Shown here in pieces: positions 38,101 to 53,100 of a stretch of 64,000 bases of DNA (within the stretch, counting starts at the first letter, position 1; each line of letters starts with the position of its first letter). The notes under the pieces were generated by a model. It ran no database searches. It was not told where the DNA came from and worked only from the letters and a program-made list of their open reading frames with translations. Made by a program: the position numbers and the translations under genes. The stretch is from Notospermus geniculatus. Taxonomy: Eukaryota > Nemertea > Pilidiophora > Heteronemertea > Lineidae. The stretch spans positions 1-64,000 of the forward strand of contig NMRB01002257.1 in the NCBI GenBank assembly GCA_002633025.1. The letters are read 5' to 3'.

Positions 38101-41100
38101 ATGAAAATACTACTGCATTTAAAAAACTGCCTTTGGAAATTTCAGGTATCTCACAGAAATTTGTTGCCAGCTTGCTGTCAGTTGCTGTCTGTCTTGGTAT
38201 TGGAAGACGGAAAATGACTTGGTGAAAACATAAATCGAGGGAAAACCCACCAGTTGTATTCAAGAAAGTCCCTACTTGACACGGGAACTCTTCAGCAAAC
38301 TTCGTTTCGTGTGGGCAGTAGTATCCCTTCGGACAGGAGAAGTTCCCAAAGAATGAAACAGGATTTTGGGTGGCATTGCAGAAGAAACCTGGGGGACAAG
38401 GTTTACATTGCCAACTAGCAATAGTATCCTGAAAAATTTTGCATATAGAAATCAAAACCTCAAGAAAATTGATAGAAAGATGGATTATGGTTGTTGACGA
38501 AGCTAGATTGGGCAGTGGCACAGGACCAACAACAAGAGGACAAGCATTGGCTTCACTGCAGCTCTTGGTAGAAAATTCTTTCACCAACCATAACTTATTT
38601 TCAAACACTCAAATAACCAGCAATATTTTCTGAAGTATTCTTTGAGTTTTTACCTGGTAAAATCCTGAAGGACATGGTGTAGGTTTCGGGCTTCCAACTG
38701 GGCAGTAGTGTGCGCGAGGACAGGAGTATTTACTTGGTCTATGGTCACGCTGTCCTGGTGGACAGTAGTAACCCTTGGAGCACTTGCCAGTGGGATGTGC
38801 CAGGCCCTCACCATTGCAATAATTTCCTAGAAAAGAAAACCTCGAACGAATCCGGATGGAAGTGAACGGTTATGTCTTCCTATTGGTCCAGGGGACATTC
38901 TCAAAGAATGAAATAGTGTTGTAATTTCCAAGACAGAATATTTCTTGAGGACTTAATATATTGATGGCTTATCCTTTATAACAACTTACCCTCTGTGCAT
39001 ATCTTGCAGTTAGAGGCAATATATCCTCCTTCGTAATCAAGGTGATATCCAGGAGAACAAGCGATGCCAGTTTTGCTTCCCTTTGGACAGTAATGACCAC
39101 GGGGACATATGTTTCCAGTTTTGCCGTCAGATGGTTTGGTGATGGTGGCCTTTCCTGTACAGTAATACCCTGAAAGCAGAAAAATGGCACAGCCCATCAA
39201 TACTTTTCCAGTTGAACCTTAACATGATAAAAGAATGTGTCATTAGGCGATGGCAAAATTATCCTCACAACGTGTCCCCTAAGATGCAGACACCCTTTGA
39301 ACAACCCAGTCTCAAACTTCCTCCTCGCCTCCACAAAAATATTTTGAATATTGATTCATCGCACTCTACCTTGGCTGCAAGGAGCAGTCGGTGAACTCAG
39401 GCCATCACGGTCGCAGTACCATCCACCATCACATGGTACAGGTCTGTCACTCCCTACAGGACAGTAGAATCCCCTGGGACATTTTCCACCTTGACTAGGA
39501 TCAGTAGGCATGGGACCTTTAGATCCTCCACTGCAGTACCAACCAGCACTGAAAGGATGTATTGAGATATTTCAATCGGGGTGACAAATACAACCCTACC
39601 AGTATCTCAGCACAGTTGGATTGTGATACCCGTTGCAACACAGTAAAGAACCCTGAATCTATTCACTTTCTTATCAATCAGAGTCTATTCAGTGCAACTA
39701 GACAGAAATTGTTACCTGCAGTTGCCTGTCACCTTAGCCGCACCAGTTCCTTGGCAGTACTTCCTTGGTGTACATGACAAGCAACTTGTAGCATTCCACT
39801 GACCAGGCACAGGGTTAAACGTGCCAGCCTGGCAGTGAGAATAATGATTCATATGGGTCCCAAGTGGGCAATAGAATCCTGCAGGGCAGGGATTCAGCAG
39901 ATACTGGGTGCTATTCCCTTGGCAGTAGAATCCTGGCGTACATGGTTTGCAGTTGCCTTGGCCTTCCTCATCTTGATATGTTCCAGGTCTGCAACCAAGA
40001 GGTGCGTAGCTGCCTTCCGGACACATGTGACCATGTGGACAAATTCCACCGAAACCTAGAAGCAAATGCTGAAGCTATTAAAAGAGGGAATATGGCATTC
40101 TCCAAATACTCTACTAAATCTTCTCTTTGGTCCCGAGATGCCCACACAAATGTTTCCCGTAACTGGGTTGCGATAGTCAAATGCAGTTTGGTGTGAAAAT
40201 AAAACATATATACCTGAATGTTCTCCCCTAATGGAACAGATCTCTCCACTCATATTCCAGTTCCTATTCCAACTCTGATGAGCATACGGCATGGGGGTGT
40301 CAACGCCGTTCACACAAAAATATCCCACCTGGCATTTCCCAGACACAGTAGTCGCACCTTCCTTGATGCAGTAGTGGCCTTCATCACACTGTTTGCATTG
40401 CTTGGACTGGAATGAAAAGTGGGATGTAGGAGGAATGTGAAGCCCTTGATGAAAGCTACGGGGTCTAGGAAACATGAACCGGGGATAAAGCACGCGACCT
40501 CATTGGTGGCAGTTGAAGATGTTTTGAACTGTAACCTCTGAGAACCCAACTACTAGCATATTAAAATATATCAGATATTTATGATACTAGCAATCAGTGA
40601 GAATCAGTGCTAACTAGTCAGCAATTGGAAAACCTCACTCCCAGTCAGACTAAATTTAACATGATGAGTTGAGTACTCACCATGTATAATCCAGTCTTTG
40701 CACTGTACGTTCCTTTCGGACAAGGTTGGATGTTCAGACCCGTCCCTAGGGGACAGAAATATCCTGGTGGACATGTAAATTTACCAATCTCAGATGTCGT
40801 GTTCACTGGGAGACAGTAAAACCTGGAAAGACAAGCAACATATTCAGTCTGACAACTATATGTCTACAATCGTATGTTTGGAAATTTTTTACACTGACAG
40901 CAGCAGAAGTCAACCTCTCAGAACTCACCCAGGTGGACATTTTAAGCACTCCCATAATCCTGTCCCGTTAGCATACGTCCCCGGTGGACATGACTTCGGC
41001 CAGTCTGATCCCTTTGGACAGTGGAACCAAGGAGGGCACAGCACAGACGTCGGATTAACGGAACCTGGAGGAAAAACCATGGAAAGGTTTAACCCCGCCT

Positions 41101-44100
41101 GCACTGATAATGATTGGTGGTTCAGATGCTTTAGTGCTCCGGTAATTCAACAATCCCAGAAATCCTACACAAATCTCACTGACTTTCTACTCTTTCCCTG
41201 AAAATCACCAGTACCGGTATCATTACCTCTTGGGCAGTAATAACCCTCCTGACAGAGACCCTGTGGTTGTGTTAGCCCAGTCTTCTGACAGAACCAACCA
41301 CTTGGGCATGATTTGCACTGTCTAGACGAGTACAGCTGAGTGTTATTCGACCAGGTTCCCTTTGGGCATGGAGTACCAACATCACTACCTAGAAAGTTAG
41401 AGTACGGTGCATGTAACAATCATAAGATGTATACATCCTCATTTTTTCTTACGATCATCCTTCTCCAAGTGGAAAATAACAAGACACTCCTTCATATGGA
41501 TGATAACCCGCGCAATTACCCATGTCTTTATAAGGCTTGTTTCTGTGATGGGCGAGATACAATTTCATAATTTTAGCTTTGCTTAAGATATTTGCCAAAG
41601 TACCTGTTGGACAAAAATTTCCCCGTGGACACGGTTTGTCAAAGGGTATGATTGAACCAGGGGGACAGAAGAATCCAGCTTTACATCTCATAAGAGGAGC
41701 TGTCATGGCCAAATCATTGCAATACCATCCTGCGGATAAGAAATTGGTGACTATATCATGTGGTTAAATAGAGCTATAAACATATGTAGGATGTAACACC
41801 CCTCAAGTCATCATGTCATTTACGAGGAGTTCTAAACGTTCACTCCCCAATGTCACCCGTGCAGTGACGTAGGACAGCAAGTACTAGAGACTATGTTTTA
41901 AAAGAGACATTATTCTACATCAGAAAGCACTTTGCTCACCCTTAGTACATGGTCTACATTCATCGTGTTTCTGAAGTCCAGTCTGGTTGGAGAACGAGCC
42001 TCTCGGACAGGGAACAGGTTCTGACGTCCCTTGAGGACAGTAATAGCCTGGTGGGCAAATATCTGCCGTGGGACCTTGCCTTGGTCTGGAAGTCTTTGCA
42101 CCAGACCTGCAGTAGTAGCCGGCATCACATGGCTTTGGAGGGAAGGTCACTCCCCCGTTAGGACAGAAGAAACCACCTAGAGAAATAACGATTAAATATT
42201 TATTTATTTATTTATTTTATTTAGAGTGGATGCCGCGGTAAATACCATTATGGCTACCCACTACAGAGTACAGCAAACAAGATTTTATGGTGACAGTGCA
42301 GATTGGTGCGTTTGAAGCTACGATTATGTAGTTTTACGAAGAGCTGTATTGAGGATAGAGTTGGGCCTTGCCAACAACAAACTGCAGGGAGATTGCATGT
42401 AGCTGACGACGTAGTTCATAGAAAGGGTATTAAGCCCTTGGCATGACCACACCACTGACCTGTTGGCATCTCCTGAAACTCAGTCAGACTCCTGTAATAC
42501 CAATTTGATGCAGACAGGTACATGTATACTTCAAACTCACCAGGACATTGAAGACATTCTGACTCCTCACGTATCCCTGTCCCATTATAAAATGTACCCG
42601 CAGGACAGGGGTAATCATCCTCATGCTTGGTACCATTCATACAGTAATGACCTTTGCGACATGGATACAAGGTCATTTTTACCACAGCACCAAGAAAACT
42701 ACACGTGTAACCAGCTGGACAAATTTTACATGAGTCTTGTCGCTTTTCATCTTGGTATGTTCCACTTTGGCAAGTTTTCGGAGAGCTGGATGCAGGTGGA
42801 CAGATTTTCCATATTGGACACTCATACTTGCTGGGTTTGGGGACAATTTGATGCACAGGACAGAAGTAACCTAGAAAAACAATAGTGGTTTAGGATCTAC
42901 ATGAAGTGCAGTGGTATCTCTTGATCTAACCTTGCACATAGTGTCAACAGCAGTCAGTGTCTCGGAGCTATCCCAGCAACATTATCTACCTAGAGAGACA
43001 ACTTACCAGCTTGGCAGTCTCCAGCAGGCAATGCCAATCCTGAATCATTACAGAATTTCCCAGCTGTACATTCTAGACACCATGTTTTGTTCTGTCCTCC
43101 TCTGCTTGGTTGGTACGTTCCAGGTGGACATGCAAGCTCCGCACTGCTCCCTTCAGGACAGTAATAGCCACGACGACAAATATTACCTATTACGAAAATA
43201 TTCAGCAAGATTCAATGAAGTTAGGACACGAAAAGCATCAAAGGAGATGAGAGTTATTTGTAATGAACTATCACAGCTACTACTGGATTACAAATCATCA
43301 TCATAATCTTATCGTACATGACATGCGATAAGTTTTCAATCTTGTTTTTCCCTGGAACTTACCCCCAGTGCCAGAAGGCCTCCTTGTGGTAGAGTTCCAT
43401 GTGCAATAGTAGCCAGGAGCACAGTCACCACTCGGTAGAGCAAGTCCCGCCTTGTCACAATACTTCCCAGGTTCACAGGGCAGAGGAGCAGGGCTTCCAA
43501 GCGGACAGTATTCGCCTAGGATAGGAAAAGGATGTGTCTTCTTTATATCACAGATTTCATACATGAATTTGAGACTGATTGGAGTTTGCCAGTTTGCAAA
43601 TGACTTACGCCTCACAAATGTGGCTCAACAAGACCTTTCAGAAAGCTCCTGCCGCATGCATGTAATCATGGACACTTCACTTTCAGCTTACATGTAATTC
43701 GTTGGAGCACAGGAGACTGATACGTAGTACTATAGGCTTACCTGGTTGGCATTTCCCTCCCTTTGGAGAAACAGGGCGAGGTGAGTCAGCCCCAGAGGTG
43801 CAGAACCAGCCCTCATCACATGGGCCAGTGGTGTTCACATTCCCCTGACCAGCACAATAAAATCCCGGTGGACACTGCATGCAGGCAGAAATATCATACT
43901 GGCCTGCAAAAGAAACAATATTGACACTGGGAAGCTTTGGAGCCCAAGATTTATTCGAATATCGAAGAACTTGATGAAACCAAACTAAGCGTCACAAGAT
44001 GGTTCTATTGCACATTGGTAAGCAGACATCACTTTTGAACCTCCTGAAGATGAAATGTGATTCTTACCAGTCAAGTTGTTGAAAGATCCCTTTGGACATT

Positions 44101-47100
44101 TATATTGCAGACTGTACTTTGTACCGTTTGGACAATAATGGCCCTCTGGACAGAAATATGGCAAATATTCAGTGGAATTTTCAGGGCAAAAGAAACTTTG
44201 AGGGCAGGTCTTGCATGTTGACTGTCCCGTCTCGTCCTGAAAGATAAAATACCCATGGTCTTATACATCAACAGCAGCGACTCCCTTAGCAGATGGCTCT
44301 GCCAGGAGGACACTCTCTAAAGGACAACAGAGTTCAGCCCAGAATTGATCATTCTGTACATTTTGATATCTGTATTAACAGGACATCTCTCGAACTTCGA
44401 GAACAAACCATGCCCAACTCACCAAGAGTCAGAAAAGCATCAGCGTGAATTATGCTTTATTGGTATTGGTAAATCCTGAATGGCATAAATGATTTACAAA
44501 GGATTGCTTGGTTCGTCCACAACTGTACCTGATATGTTCCAGCAGGACAAGATTGGGGCATTCCACTTCCTTCACGGCAGAAATATCCAGTAGGACAAAT
44601 GGCACCATCTCCGGTGTGGTTCCCAGTGGGAACAGGCACATCTACACCTTGTGCACAGTAGTATCCTGCTGAACAATCGCCGACTGGAGCTGTCAGGTTC
44701 GTCCCATCACAGAATCTCCCAGCAGAACAAGACTGGCATTGAGATGAGGTGCTCAGGCTTAGCAGGTTGCTGAATGTCCCCCGTGGGCACGGAGCCCAGT
44801 CACGCCCGGTGCCTTTTGGGCAGAAATAGCCACGTGGGCAGGGGAAGAACCCAGGTACTGGTTTTCCTGAAGATCAAGCAGGGACTCGTTAAAAAGAATC
44901 ATTATTGTAGCCTAAGCACCAAAGAAGAAGAAGAAGACATGAGGTGATACACGCAATGATTTAAACATAAAAAGAGTTTCAGTATGAAAATGCCAAGGAT
45001 TAACTCACCACCAAATTCGCTGGGAACACAGTAAAATCCCTCTGGACAAGTTAGACAAACGTCAGCACCGCTGGAGTTGGTGAAGGTGCCTGGCTGGCAG
45101 GGCAGGGGCTTGGGACTGCCAGCAGGGCAGTAGAAACCCAGAGGACAGAGGGTCGTACTTGGTTCTGGGATGGTATCTCCACCAGGACAGTAGTATCCTG
45201 GGTTACAGTCGCCACTGGGCCACACCAACCCTAATAATGGAAACAACAGAAATTTGAAAACAGTCATACCCTACATGTACACTTCAATAGAAAGCTACAA
45301 CCTGCCAATGTTAGTAAACCCAGGGACATCCTCCGTTGTTTCTTACCTGATGTATTACAATATTTGCCACCATCACACATGATACACTGAGTCACATTAA
45401 GTCTGCCAGTGGTATTGCTATATGTTCCTGGTGGGCAAGGTGTTGGCGATGGGGATGTCATCGGACAATAGTGACCCGCAGGACAGATGACAGCAGTGGA
45501 CGTATTGGATCCAACTGGACAATAGTACCTGAAATACACACAAAATATTTAGAGAGCAGTCACTCACAAGGTAGCTGACGGTTGTAATGGACCACCCTGG
45601 TACATTGTCATCTGAAATACACAAGACAAAAGAGAAAAATTCGATGAAGCAGGAAATACGTTACCCAGGTTCGCATTGCTCATCTGGAAGCACAAGCCCA
45701 GCTTTAGTACAAACAAGTCCAGCCAAACAAGGAGAGCACTCCACTTCCTTGCTCAAGCCTGTCCTGTTATTGAAACTGCCCATGGGACACGGCCTTGGTG
45801 AAGCTGTTCCACGAGGACAGTAATGGCCAGCTGGGCAGATGTCGGCATCTTCTCCTGCAAGGGAAGGGCAACAGAGAAATCATTTGAATCGAAGTATGCA
45901 TTCTCATTCATAAGGTAAGCAACCAACAAGCACAAATCTTTATTCCTGAGGACATGGTTGTGTAAGTTGACCCCCAACAGAAAGAAGTTCAAATTTTCTA
46001 ATCATCAGGTGTACGATTCTGGCCTGCCAGAGGAGTACAGTGGAAACACAGGGGCCTACAGGATCATCATGAACGTTGTGGCAATACCTTGTGATGGTGC
46101 TGATGAATTGGCTGACGTCTTGCAGAAATATCCTGGAGAACATTTCCCCTTTGGTTTACTCATCCCTGCTTCTGGACAGTAGAAACCACCCAGGCAAGGT
46201 GCACAGTCTTCTTCCCTCTGGAGGCCTGGAAACCAAAGAATAGAGTGAGGCAATTCATTGATCCTCATCTGAACAATAGTTGAAAGACCCGAGATACATC
46301 GTCGATTCGCATGGACTCGGTGGAATTCACATGGACTCAGTGGATTTGCAGCGATTCGGTGGAATTTCTCACCTGTTTTGTTATTAAACCTTCCAACAGG
46401 ACATGGATATTCCTCTGCGTATTGGGTTCCATTTGGACAGAAGTAACCTTCAGGACAAATGACCATGAGCCTCTTCTCATCTACACGACCCCTGTTGTCA
46501 CAGTAGTAGCCTGCAGGGCACACCTTACAAGATGCCTGGATCTCCTGGTCTTGGTAGGTGCCATTCGGGCAGCGGGTGGGTGTGGCGCTTCCTGGCAGAC
46601 ACATGTAACCAATGGGACATCTGAAATCCAGCAACGTCGAAATAGCCACTGGCAAAATTCTACCTCCATCTATGGTGGAATGGTATATCACAATGTAAAA
46701 GGTTCATGCAGAATGAACCAAAAGGTTCATGCAGAATGAACCATTCAAGATCTGTCCTAAAGAGATATCACAGGGCAGGCAAGTGTGCAGCTTGGCTGAG
46801 GCCACCCAAAGTTTGCATTCATTATTTCAGTGGCGCACCCCAGTATTTGATTCCCTTACTCACCTGAATTCAAATGGTGTTGAGACATTCTGTCCCTCAG
46901 GGCAGTAGTATCCTTCTGCACACAAACCCTCAGGCTCCACCCCACCCATTCCAGGGCAATACATCCCAGGGGTACATGGCCTGCAATCAGACACGTTTGT
47001 CTTCCCAGGTAGATTCAGGAATGTGCCTTTTGGGCAGGGTGTACCCCTTGCACTTCCTCTTGGGCAGTAATGTCCAACGGGACAAACATCTCCAGTTGTT

Positions 47101-50100
47101 TTGTCCTTAGGGTTGGGTTCTATGGCTTTTAAAGTACAGAAATACCCTGGAAAAGTAAGAATCCGGGACCTTATTCACGAAGCTCTGGTAACTTACGGGA
47201 GCGCGTAAACTGTTGTCATTTGCGGGTAACCTATTGTTCTCTATTGCTTGACAAAGGATTTGCGTACCCTTAAAGTTACGGGGGCTTTGTGAATAAGGTC
47301 CCAGGCATCAAGTATAAGAACACAATGGAATTTATTGTGCCATCAAACATACCTTTCCGACATCATTATTCTGACAGAAATTGACATACCTGACATACAG
47401 GATCCAGCTGGTTTGGACAAGGCACTGGAATTACAGAACTTCCCAGGGTCACATGGAACAGGCTCGTAAGATCCCGTGGGACAATAAAACCCCTTTGAGC
47501 ACTTCCCGCCCATTATGGTTGGGGTAGCACTGCTGGTGTTACCTGAACAGAACCAACCTAAGAGGAAGAAATTGACAACTGATCATCAAAATGAAACTAT
47601 TCTTGCCCACGAGTTAAAGGGATACTCCACTCATTGTGTAAAATTTTGAATTTTTGAAATATCATTAATACATTCAAATTCATTGATATCTGCAACATGT
47701 CAGATTTTTTAAAAATCAGCAAACTCATCATTTTAAGTATTTTAATTGAATCCCAAGGGGACCATAGCACAGCACACATGATGTCATGTGTGCTCAATGC
47801 ATATTTATGAAGGAACAACCAATAGGCCTAGGCAGTCACAGTATTAGCTCATTCACTACAAAGGTCATCAGCCTGTTGACACTAGTGACATAACAATTCA
47901 TGGCATTAGTCTCTGTGGATTGATAAAAATTCAAAAGCTTACAATGAGTGGAGTATCCCTTTAAATGTGGGAGTAACTTCAGAACCAAAAAACTGTTCAA
48001 GCATGCATGCCATGCTTCAGTTGGAGAACTACACAGGCTTTTGACGCTTTTGACTATATCCTCCAGTAAACTCACCAGGGTCACAAAGTCCAGTAGGTTC
48101 ATGGAGGCCTGCAAGAGCACAGAACATCCCAGGTGTACAAGGAGAACAGTCTTCAACACTACCGCCTCTTGATGCATTCAAGAATGTTCCCAGAGGACAA
48201 GGGAATTCCTTTGGAAATCTGGTACCCTGAGGGCAGTAATGTCCAGGAGGACAAGGGAAGTAACCGGTTGAGCTGTTTGGGCAATGGAAACCTGTAGGAC
48301 ATGGCAGGCAGGTTGCAAGTCCTGTCTGATTGCTGTACGTTCCATGTTCGCATGGGATGGGGTGGTCGCTGCCCCGAGGACACGCATGGCCCAATGGGCA
48401 GATTCCTCCAAGCCCAGTGTGTCCGCCTGGAAAGAAGATTAGACTTTCCATTTAGAAGTTGGGCACAGCATGTCATACCGTACTATAACTTCAAGACGAA
48501 TATCGTGGAACATCACTAAGGGAGAAGCAACATGGTGCATCAGCAACCAACCAACAAAATACAGGTATGTAATTTTCAATGAATTCTAAAGTGGCCATCT
48601 GACAAGAGAATTCTCGAGGCAAGCTTCCAGTCTGCTCAAAATGTAATTTGACAAACCTTTTGACACACAAACTGAACCATCTCCAGAGTAATTCCCTGGC
48701 TCAGGTCGGTCAACTCCATGAACGCAGTACTGTCCTTTTGAACACCACCCAGTTGGTTCCAGGGCAGCAAGTTCTTTACAGTACATCCCACCTGGGCATT
48801 GTCGGCATTCTGTTTCATTGCCAAGGCCAGTTTCATTGTTGAAGGTGCCTCGGGGGCAGGGTTGCCAGTTGGTTTCGGTCCCAGGCGGACAGAAATATCC
48901 ATGCGGGCAGGGCCCAATCAACTCTCCTTTCACACAGAACCTATTTCATTAGAAAAACCAATGCACATCATAAGTGGTTGTGACGATAGCTCTGCAATAT
49001 TAGCCCGCACCATTTCATTGTGCTAGAATATGTGCACAAATTGTGCACAAATGTGCACAAAAATGTGCTAGAATATGTTACATGTAGATATGTTTCCTCT
49101 ACATGTAGATGAAATGTTAGATACCAAAGGAAAGAACTCTACAAAAGTTGCCTCCCATAATTAAGCAGTCTTTTGTTCTTAACTTATACTGTTCAAACGC
49201 CTACCTGCCAATAGGACAGACACTACATTCCGCTGCCCCTGTATAATTTGTGTACTTTCCAAATCCACAAGGAACAGGATTTGGTGACCTTTCTGGACAG
49301 TGATGGAACACCGGACAAATGTAGTTCAAAGGTTCTGACTGATTTTGGCCAGGTGGGCAATAGAACCCAGGGTGACAAGGTCCACTCGTTGTGTTCAACC
49401 CCTCAGCGTCACAAAACATGCCTTTTCGGCAAGGTAAGCATTGCTTTTCATTCTTCATCATCATGTAAGGATTGTATGTGCCCTGAAATTGAAAATGTCT
49501 TTTGTGCGTCTGTTGTACATCAGATTCAATGTGAAGCTTTTCAAGTGAAGACTCGTTGCATTTTTGTTAAAGGGCTTCTAATAGTAATACAATCCACAGA
49601 AATACCCCATTGCAATGAACAATGTGAAGGAAAGATGACTGCCATAGCATTCAACAGTGCCTACAGAAAATGTTTGCGTGCTTACCACAGGACATGGAGC
49701 TGGTGTCGACGACCCATCAGGGCAGTAATGGCCGACTGGGCAGCCATGTTGCCTCCTTGAAGCAGATCCATTAGTACAGTAATAGCCAGCCAAGCATAAC
49801 CCCTCATTATCTTCCAGTCCAAACTGTTCACAGTAGTGTCCACCATCACAGGGATGGCAGTCAGTCTGCTTTTCCAGGCCGAGTTCGGGGCCATAGAAAC
49901 CAGGTGGACACTTGATTGGCTCAGATGTTCCTCTTGGACAGTAGTTACCTGATGGAAACAGTGGTGAGTTAGCATCACAAGTATGGTAATGTTACAGTAA
50001 CTGTCAAGGTAAAATGGGAAGAACTCACAAGGAAAATGAACCTTGAAACAAAACCTCCTCCTTTACTTTGGCCATTTCTCAGTCCATCAGGTAAGACAAA

Positions 50101-53100
50101 ACTTGTTCACAGTCCAGTCCAATCCTGGAGAACTGAAGCCATTCGAAAACTAACACTAAGACAAATTGGTTACTAACTGCCTCAAGGTTTCTGTGAACAA
50201 CATACATGTACTGTTGATGATAAGTGATAAGGACACAACAAATGAAGATAGAACCGAACCTTTGGGACACACATCAGCTAATTCGGTCTGATTGGGTGTA
50301 ACTGACTTGGCATAACTTTTGCAGAAGTAGCCCCTCTCACAGTACTGATCAGGAGCTGTCAGTCCTGGCACTGTACAAGCCTGCCCACCCAAGCAAGGAC
50401 TGCATTCGTCTGGTGAACTCAGCCCTGTCAAATTGCTGTAGGTTCCTGGAGGGCAGGGATACTGGTCCTTGAAGCGGGTGCCTGTAGCAAGAACAAGAAT
50501 ATGAAAGCAGATTTGGAGGCCTTTCAGGAGAGTCTGGGATGGTCAATTGCAAGCACCTGGGTTACGAGCCCATGTAGTGGGCAAGTCACGATGATCATCC
50601 TCGATCAGTTAAAGCAAATTGGTTAAAGGCCAGCCAAACTTTCAGAGATACTGCACTACTTACCATTAGGACAGTAATACCCAGGAGGGCATAGCACACT
50701 CTCATTGATGATGACAACACCATGCCTGTTATCACAGAAATAACCCCGAGGACACACTTCACAATCTGCTCTCCCAGTTTTCTCCTGGTAAGTACCACTT
50801 GGACAAATGACAGGCTGGCTTGAATGGTCGGGACAGAAATGACCTAGTGGACATTGATGCTCTGCTGGATGGACTTGACCTTCTGGACAGTAGTGACCTG
50901 CACTGCAGTTGCCTACAGAAGAGGAAGATGCAAGGATTGAGGCTCTTACATTCTCTGATGGAAAGCCCTCAACCACTCAAGACTGTTCAAATTGCTGACC
51001 CAATTGCTTGAAGGAACCCATAGAAAACTCAACACCATCAACCTTATGGGCAACTCCTTGGGACAGCGGAAACAAAACTCTTTAGCTACAGTCACAACAT
51101 CATACATCGACATACCTGAAGGCTGAGACAAGTTGAACGCATTGCAGTACTCTCCCCCGGGGCAGGCAAGGCAATCACTAATTTCACCATGGCCATCACC
51201 ATTAGTGTAAGAACCTGGTGGGCAGGGTACAGGGAGTGGTGTTCCAGAGGGGCAGAAGTAACCCGCAGGGCAAATATAGCCAGTACTCCCATCAGTTGGT
51301 GTGGCATTGTATGATCCTTGAGCACAGTAGAAGCCAATGCTGCAATTGGCAGATGGAAGAGCAAGGCCAGTGGATTCACAATATTTGCCTGCAGGACAGG
51401 GTGACGGACTTGAAGAACCTGAGAAAGAGAAATTCAGTCCAATCTAAGTAAGGGTAAATATCATCATCATCAACATCAGGATAAGATCACCATCACCATC
51501 ATTGCAGCAACTTGACTGAAGGAGGCAAAACTCACCCTCAGGACAAAAATGTCCAATAGGACAGACTGCTCCATGATATGTGTCATTAGGTTCCAAGGCT
51601 CCACCAGTGCAGTACCATCCCTTGCTGCAGTTTCCCGTCGCTGTGATGCTGGCATTCTGTCCACAATATCTACCGCCTGGGCATGGGAAGCAGGAACTGT
51701 CTGACATGCCATAAGGGAGAGGGTTGTATGTTCCTGGCGGGCATGGGTATTCCGTGCCATATTTCGTTCCATCGGGACAATAATATCCAGGTGGACAACC
51801 GAAATTGATAAAATCTGAAGTATTCTTGGGACAGTAGTAACTTTGTGGGCAGACCATACACACTGACATTCCTTCCACTGGTGCAAATGTCCCAGGCTCA
51901 CACGGGAGAGGATGGACAGTTCCAGTAGGGCAATAGTGGCCAACTGGACACACACCACCAGTGCCTTTGAAAGTAGAGTAATCCGAGCAGTTGCAGGCGT
52001 CAGATGCCATGGTTCTGTTCTTGCCATCAGTAGGTGACTGAACTCCACTTTTTCTGGGGACTGGGGCATTTGTTTGATAAACTACATGCAGTGGAGCTTT
52101 CGTCGTAGTCTTTATGAGTAGTTGTGGTTTGTCGTATTTGATTTTCACAGGGTTTGGTCGGTCCACACCAGATGTACAGAAATGACCTGCAATTAGAATG
52201 GAAAATCTAATGACACCAACTTTTTCAAACTCTAACACGTTTCATGCCTTCACCTCCTACTTACCTTCACTACATTACTTTTCTTACACTGACAAGATGC
52301 ACCCAGTCTTCTTAACCAGTTCATAAATTCATCAACATTATTCACAGAAACACCAAAGATTTACATTGGAATGGATCAAGAACCCACCTTTGGAACAATT
52401 TCCACTCGGTTGAGTTAGGTGTTCACCTTTGCAGTATTGTCCACCAGGACAGGGCTTACACTGGGCGAGACTAGATCCCATCTCTTCGTCATTGTAGGTA
52501 CCGCTTGGACATGCCTTCCAGTCCCTACCAGTACCTGAAACATATTCGAAGGATCGTGGAAATGCAGTGAGCACGGAAAGCTGATGTGGTCTGTAAAGAA
52601 AAGGGCTTCATGTTGCTGAATCTACACATACCTGGTGGACAAAAATACCCTTGTGGACATCTCAATGCATTCTGTGAGGCATTCAGCAGAGTAACCGGGA
52701 GACAGTAGAAGCCAACAGGACATGTATCACACTCTGAAGATCCAGTTTTATTGGTGAAGGATCCTGGTGGACAAGGCTGGTAGATCTGACTGCCGTTTGG
52801 ACAATACATGGCTACGGGACAAACAAACTCGTCAGGGTTAGGTACTGATATGCCTTTGGGGCAGTAGTATCCTCCCCAACATTTGGTGCTTGCATGGACC
52901 ATTCCTGAAAAAGATACATTCTAGTGATGAATCCAGTCGAACTCCAAAATGTCATTTTCACAGAGAGCTATTTTCGAAGTGAGGAGGGGAACTTGTTCAA
53001 AAAGTGGAAGGAAAATGTTCTTTTGTTTTCAGACAAGACTTCTTAAAGTTACAGAGAACTCCGTTACCTTGATGTGGGCAATAGAACCCAGGTGTACACT

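Noticed and set aside
47597-48177. Small minus-strand open frames between exons
   Set aside because: They overlap a TTAA MITE and intron sequence, show no protein-like pattern and would break the phase of the flanking exons.
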